Shown here: positions 60,488 to 64,000 of the stretch, one piece after another | Numbering within the stretch: position 1 is the first letter of the stretch | Layout: each line of letters starts with the position of its first letter | From: Candidatus Enterococcus moelleringii | Lineage (GTDB): Bacteria; Bacillota; Bacilli; Lactobacillales; Enterococcaceae | Direction of reading: 5' to 3' | DNA length: 64,000 nt | NCBI RefSeq assembly: GCF_017377575.1 | Contig: NZ_JAFREM010000002.1 | Location: forward strand, 96,419-160,418 | Position numbers and translations under genes: made by a program | Notes under the pieces: generated by a model | What the model was told of the DNA's origin: nothing | Database searches by the model: none | What the model saw: only the letters and a program-made list of their open reading frames with translations

Positions 60488-61306
60488 ATGACAAAGGCAC
60501 TAAGGTTTCAACTTTATCAGCCAACTGCTCATTTTCGCGATTATCGATTTTCTCAGGATAATTATCTTGGGACATTACCATTACCGAGTCCAACGACCGT
60601 AATTGGGATGCTGGCTTATTTATGTGATGAACGGTTTGAAGAAGAATTGCAAGTGGCTATCTCAGGTGTGTCTGCTGCAAAAGAAACCCATTTTTTACGT
60701 GGAGAGATTGGTACTTTTTGGAAAGAATATCAGACTTTTTTAAAGCAAAAAAAACTAAAAGATTGGACGGATAGTAAAAATTATCGTCATTTCAAAGACA
60801 ATATAGTTAAAAATCGAATCATGAATGTAGAAGTCTTACGGGAGCTAGAGTTGACGATTTTTGTGACTGGCAGTGAAGCAACACTCCAAAGAATTCATCA
60901 GCACTTATTACACCCACAGAGGTATCTTTCGTTGGGGCGAAAAGAGGACTTTGCTTTGTTAGGGAAAATTGATCGGAGTACCGACACAAATAAATTCGTG
61001 CCAGTAAAGCCTGTCCTTTTGGATGTGGAGATCAATCAAGGAATGCCGCTAATTGAATTGCTGCAGCAAAAAATCAAATTGGATAAATGCTATCTACCAG
61101 TTTCAGAGAATACTTCAGATAAAATTTTGGATGCCGGTCCGATATTCCGTTTGCCGCACACGTACCGCGATATCAAAGCCGAAAAAGTTGATCGTGAATA
61201 CCAGGTAAAAACGTATGTCTATTTGGATGAAGGGCTGTATCCAGAGAATCAGGCATTAGCATATTGTAACTATCAAGAACAGAAGGAATATTTTGTATGG
61301 ATGTGA
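60488..61306 (+). CDS. cas5: Type I-B Cas5
   Basis: A 272-residue RAMP protein. The Cas5 N-terminal signature is clear: ALRFQLYQPTAHFRDYRFSQ followed by LPLPSPTTVIGMLAYLCD. It caps the 5' handle of the guide RNA. It lies 12 bases after cas7 with AGGAG upstream of ATG. Confidence 0.92.
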   Translation: MTKALRFQLYQPTAHFRDYRFSQDNYLGTLPLPSPTTVIGMLAYLCDERFEEELQVAISGVSAAKETHFLRGEIGTFWKEYQTFLKQKKLKDWTDSKNYRHFKDNIVKNRIMNVEVLRELELTIFVTGSEATLQRIHQHLLHPQRYLSLGRKEDFALLGKIDRSTDTNKFVPVKPVLLDVEINQGMPLIELLQQKIKLDKCYLPVSENTSDKILDAGPIFRLPHTYRDIKAEKVDREYQVKTYVYLDEGLYPENQALAYCNYQEQKEYFVWM

Positions 61307-61318
61307 GGTGATGGATAA

Positions 61319-63763
61319 GTGAAGAAACGATATTTACTAGCAAAATCGTCGACAAAAGTTACTGGAAAACTCAAAAATGGTCGGACTTTAGCCGAGCACA
61401 CGCAGGATTTACTGAAATGCTACGATCAGATCATTACACCAGAGATTACGCTCTCGGAAAATAAGAAGTTGATGATTCGTCTGGGTTGTGTTTGGCATGA
61501 CTTAGGAAAAATGAATAGTAAAATCCAAAACAACATCTACCGCAGCATGGCGAAAAATGCTGAAGAGGAAGATGAAAGGTTGGAGATTGAAGCTGCTTTG
61601 ATCCCCTGCTCGAATCCGGAAAAAGAGGAAGTCAAACACAACTTGCTAAGTCCTGCTTTTTTCTACTCTGAATTGCAAAAAAGGACAGATCTTAGTTGGC
61701 AGGAAAAGCAGGTACTATTGAAGGCTGTGATGTACCATCATGGCAGTTTTGGTAAATATTATGATGTGCGACAGACAGCGGTGGAAGAGGCGATTTTTTA
61801 TGATATCTATCAAGATATTTTGAGTCAAAAGGATTGTTTTGTTTTTGAAGATATTGAAGCAGTGCTGACGAATGAATTGTTAGCGAAGCTACCTAAAGAT
61901 GTAACAGAGTTGAATTTTGAATATTATAAGGATTTTCAAAAGCCTTTTGATCTACTTGTACAGCAAAATGATACTAACTTAGCTGAAGACGAACCCTCAT
62001 CGAAAAAAGAGAAATTCAACCAAATGTACATCGAAGTGAAAGGCTTCGTCAATTTGATGGATCATTTGGCATCCAGTCAAGAAGGTCAAGATTTCAAGTA
62101 TTATTTTACCAGGGAGGAACAAGCTGAAACAGATCAAAAGCTGCTCTCGTTTATTCAACAACGAACTGGCGATGCGCAAGCTAAATTCAACGCATTACAA
62201 GAAGAAATTCTGCAGTTTGAAGACCAACCGCTGGTGGTAACCGAAGCCTTCACGAGTGCCGGGAAAACCGTTTGCTCGGATCGTTTGACGGCAGCGAAAA
62301 AGCTTTATCTCGTTCCCAATCGCATTAGCGCCATGAGTTTTTATCAAGAAGCGGTAGAAAAGTATGGTCAAAAAAATGTTGGGGTGCTACATGGAACGTT
62401 GCACCTTTATCAATCCAAAGCTGAAGAAGAAGCTTCTGAGATTTCATTATCGGCAAATGATATCGAATTGGCACGTAATTTTGCGAAACCTTACCTGCTA
62501 GCGACGGTGGATCAAATTGCCATGACTTTGTTCAAATATCCCGCCTACGAAAAAGTTCTAGCGGTGTTGAAGGATGCGCGGGTTTGCGTGGATGAAATTC
62601 ATTTGTTAAGTCCAAGGATGTTCTTAGCCTTTGTCTACCTGATGGAGTATGCGATGAAGCATTTAGATACGCGCTTTCATCTAATGACTGCTACGCTGCC
62701 ATCATCCTATAAAAAAAGACTAAACAATTTGCTTAAGTATGATGGGATTCACCAAGCAGATACGGTTAAACGTGGGGAGAAAACGATTCAGCTTTCTCTA
62801 AATCACGATTCATCTGAGATTGTAGCTATCAGTAAGCAAGCACTGAGTAACAATCAGCAAGTCCTAATTATTTTAAATGATGTGGATAGTGTGATTCGCT
62901 GCTATAAACAGTTAAAAGAGGCCTTGCCCGAGGACACAGCAATCCAGTGTATACATGGCCGCTTTAAAGAAAACGATTCGAAAGGTCTGTACAGTCGAAT
63001 CACACGACAAGAAGGACAGATTTGGTTGACCACTCAAGTTGTCGAAATTGCTTTAGACATCGATTTTCCAATAGTCATTTCCGATTTAGCACCAATGGAT
63101 TCACTTATTCAGCGGATGGGTCGTAATAATCGTCGGGGAAAACTAGAAAAGGGCGGTCTTTTCTATCTACTAAAACCCAAAGCTTACAGTGTGTATGACC
63201 AAGTTCTACTTGATGAGACAAACAAATTGCTAACAAAAGAGCAAAAGAATAGAAAGAAAAGCAAGAAAAAAGAAGTATGGCTGTTAGACATGGTCGATCG
63301 CAAAGACTTATTGACGAACTATTACGAACAAAAAAATGTTAATAAATTCTTTGACACAGAATTCCAGCAAGCAGAAAAAGAAATCCGTAAAATATTTGGC
63401 TTAACAAGTAAACAACCTTTAAACGGTGAAAAGCTTATTTTAGAAGAAGAGCCATATCAAAATATTGCCGACAGCAAGAAAGAAGCCGCAAAATATTTCA
63501 GAAACAGCGCAATGCAGATCAAGGTCTATTTGGAAGAAGACGTCCAAGCCGCTGAACAAACGGGCAAAGACATAACCGGTGAGGGGATCTCCATTTCTGG
63601 CAGAAGATATTACCAGCTATTGTCTAGAAACGCGATAGTCGAAAAAAGCTATCGAAAAGTCTTATTACAGGGCAGCTATATCTATGATTCCAAATTTGGA
63701 TTAGAGTTCTTAACAAAGACGGTTGTACCAATCTCGGAAGTTTCTGAAGATGACGAGAACTGA
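61319..63763 (+). CDS. cas3: Cas3 nuclease-helicase
   Basis: An 814-residue protein. The N-terminal HD nuclease has RTLAEHTQDLL, CVWHDLGKMNSK and MYHHGSFGKYYD. The helicase has Walker A EAFTSAGKTV, the DEIH box in VCVDEIHLLSP, MTATLPSS, and motif VI IQRMGRNNRRG. All catalytic residues seem present. It unwinds and degrades target DNA after Cascade binding. The start is GTG 61319 after GAGGTGATG. Last cas gene visible; cas4, cas1 and cas2 are not in the window. Confidence 0.95.
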   Translation: MKKRYLLAKSSTKVTGKLKNGRTLAEHTQDLLKCYDQIITPEITLSENKKLMIRLGCVWHDLGKMNSKIQNNIYRSMAKNAEEEDERLEIEAALIPCSNPEKEEVKHNLLSPAFFYSELQKRTDLSWQEKQVLLKAVMYHHGSFGKYYDVRQTAVEEAIFYDIYQDILSQKDCFVFEDIEAVLTNELLAKLPKDVTELNFEYYKDFQKPFDLLVQQNDTNLAEDEPSSKKEKFNQMYIEVKGFVNLMDHLASSQEGQDFKYYFTREEQAETDQKLLSFIQQRTGDAQAKFNALQEEILQFEDQPLVVTEAFTSAGKTVCSDRLTAAKKLYLVPNRISAMSFYQEAVEKYGQKNVGVLHGTLHLYQSKAEEEASEISLSANDIELARNFAKPYLLATVDQIAMTLFKYPAYEKVLAVLKDARVCVDEIHLLSPRMFLAFVYLMEYAMKHLDTRFHLMTATLPSSYKKRLNNLLKYDGIHQADTVKRGEKTIQLSLNHDSSEIVAISKQALSNNQQVLIILNDVDSVIRCYKQLKEALPEDTAIQCIHGRFKENDSKGLYSRITRQEGQIWLTTQVVEIALDIDFPIVISDLAPMDSLIQRMGRNNRRGKLEKGGLFYLLKPKAYSVYDQVLLDETNKLLTKEQKNRKKSKKKEVWLLDMVDRKDLLTNYYEQKNVNKFFDTEFQQAEKEIRKIFGLTSKQPLNGEKLILEEEPYQNIADSKKEAAKYFRNSAMQIKVYLEEDVQAAEQTGKDITGEGISISGRRYYQLLSRNAIVEKSYRKVLLQGSYIYDSKFGLEFLTKTVVPISEVSEDDEN

Positions 63764-63803
63764 CATGTTAGAATGGAGTGGCAATTTTCAAGGTTCTCAT
63801 TAA

Positions 63804-63990
63804 TCTGTCGACCGTCAATAGTAGTGAAAATAGCCAGTTACGACAGATGGATGAAATCCTTATGTGGCAAGGGGGCATCAAATTTCCGATGTTATTTTTG
63901 GTTTGAAATCATGTGGATTTTGATAGATCGACAGAAATGGCCTTTGGAGCGTTGGTATAATAGGGATAAAATGATACGGGGGTCTTAATC
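63804..63990 (+). promoter_or_regulatory. Likely CRISPR leader downstream of cas3
   Basis: No gene is seen. TCTGTCGA (63804-63811) and its inverse TCGACAGA (63928-63935) bracket a stretch with a AGTAGTGAAAA segment; such GTCGAC-flanked stretches occur in leaders of several Firmicute type I arrays. An extended -10, TGGTATAAT (63953-63961), points toward the window end. Repeats themselves are not visible before 64000, so this remains a prediction. A 71-codon frame from 63773 lacks a ribosome site and is judged spurious. Confidence 0.4.
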
Positions 63991-64000
63991 TAAACATAGT

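Noticed and set aside
63773..63988. 71-codon frame after cas3, considered as a small Cas protein
   Set aside because: It has a weak start, Trp/Arg/Ser-rich unnatural content, and overlaps leader-like sequence.

Overview
The window looks like chromosomal DNA of a low-GC Gram-positive coccus of the order Lactobacillales, most probably an Enterococcus or close relative. This rests on strong AGGAGG ribosome sites, frequent TTG/GTG starts, enterococcal-type lipoproteins with Ser-rich linkers, Mga-type and PadR/TetR regulators, several OmpR-type two-component systems next to ABC transporters, and a large KxYKxGKxW-like secreted surface protein. The species cannot be fixed from sequence alone. No rRNA, tRNA, intact insertion sequence or prophage was recognised.

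Layout. (1) 0.1-1.0 kb: a membrane protein with a C-terminal Cys/His motif. (2) 1.2-9.3 kb: a VanRS-like two-component system, then an apparent cell-envelope polymer locus: VTC-type polyphosphate polymerase, DUF4956 membrane protein, a 31-residue membrane peptide, a secreted beta-helix carbohydrate-binding protein, a GT2-GtrA fusion, a phosphodiester glycosidase and a small membrane protein. Four phased TTCAGA direct repeats in the promoter tie the regulator to the operon. (3) 9.4-12.1 kb: an alpha/beta hydrolase and an AbiE-type (type IV) toxin-antitoxin pair with a clear operator. (4) 12.1-14.1 kb: an Mga-type regulator divergent from a lone PTS Lac-family EIIA. (5) 14.2-19.6 kb: a regulator/ABC exporter/sensor kinase cluster, then a PadR regulator divergent from a MATE exporter. 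(6) 19.7-31.1 kb: a sugar or sugar-derivative uptake and oxidation locus with four Gfo/Idh/MocA oxidoreductases, a TIM-barrel isomerase, an AraC regulator, a complete CUT1-type ABC importer, and two small proteins resembling the Gfo/Idh C-terminal domain.

(7) 31.2-36.1 kb: an FtsX-type ABC transporter with its own two-component system. (8) 36.3-41.3 kb: an MFS transporter, two membrane proteins, an orphan polybasic protein, and an XRE regulator flanked on both sides by mirror-image operator/promoter pairs. (9) 41.8-50.1 kb: a 1275-residue CAP-domain surface protein with 11 helical repeats, two lipoproteins, an ECF S component with a WYL regulator, and an aldo/keto reductase. (10) 50.5-56.7 kb: a TetR-controlled heterodimeric ABC exporter, followed by a RelBE-type module and a decayed partial copy of the exporter's last gene. 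(11) 57.2-63.8 kb: a type I-B CRISPR effector operon (cas6-cas8-cas7-cas5-cas3). The last 230 bases look like a CRISPR leader. The adaptation genes and any array lie outside the window.

Nothing here is a wholly unknown multi-gene system by inspection alone. The strongest candidates for undescribed biology are the VTC/beta-helix/GT2-GtrA envelope locus, the divergently duplicated [Gfo/Idh C-domain-like small protein + Gfo/Idh dehydrogenase] cassettes, the mirror-image XRE operators, and the rearranged 3' end of the ABC exporter locus.
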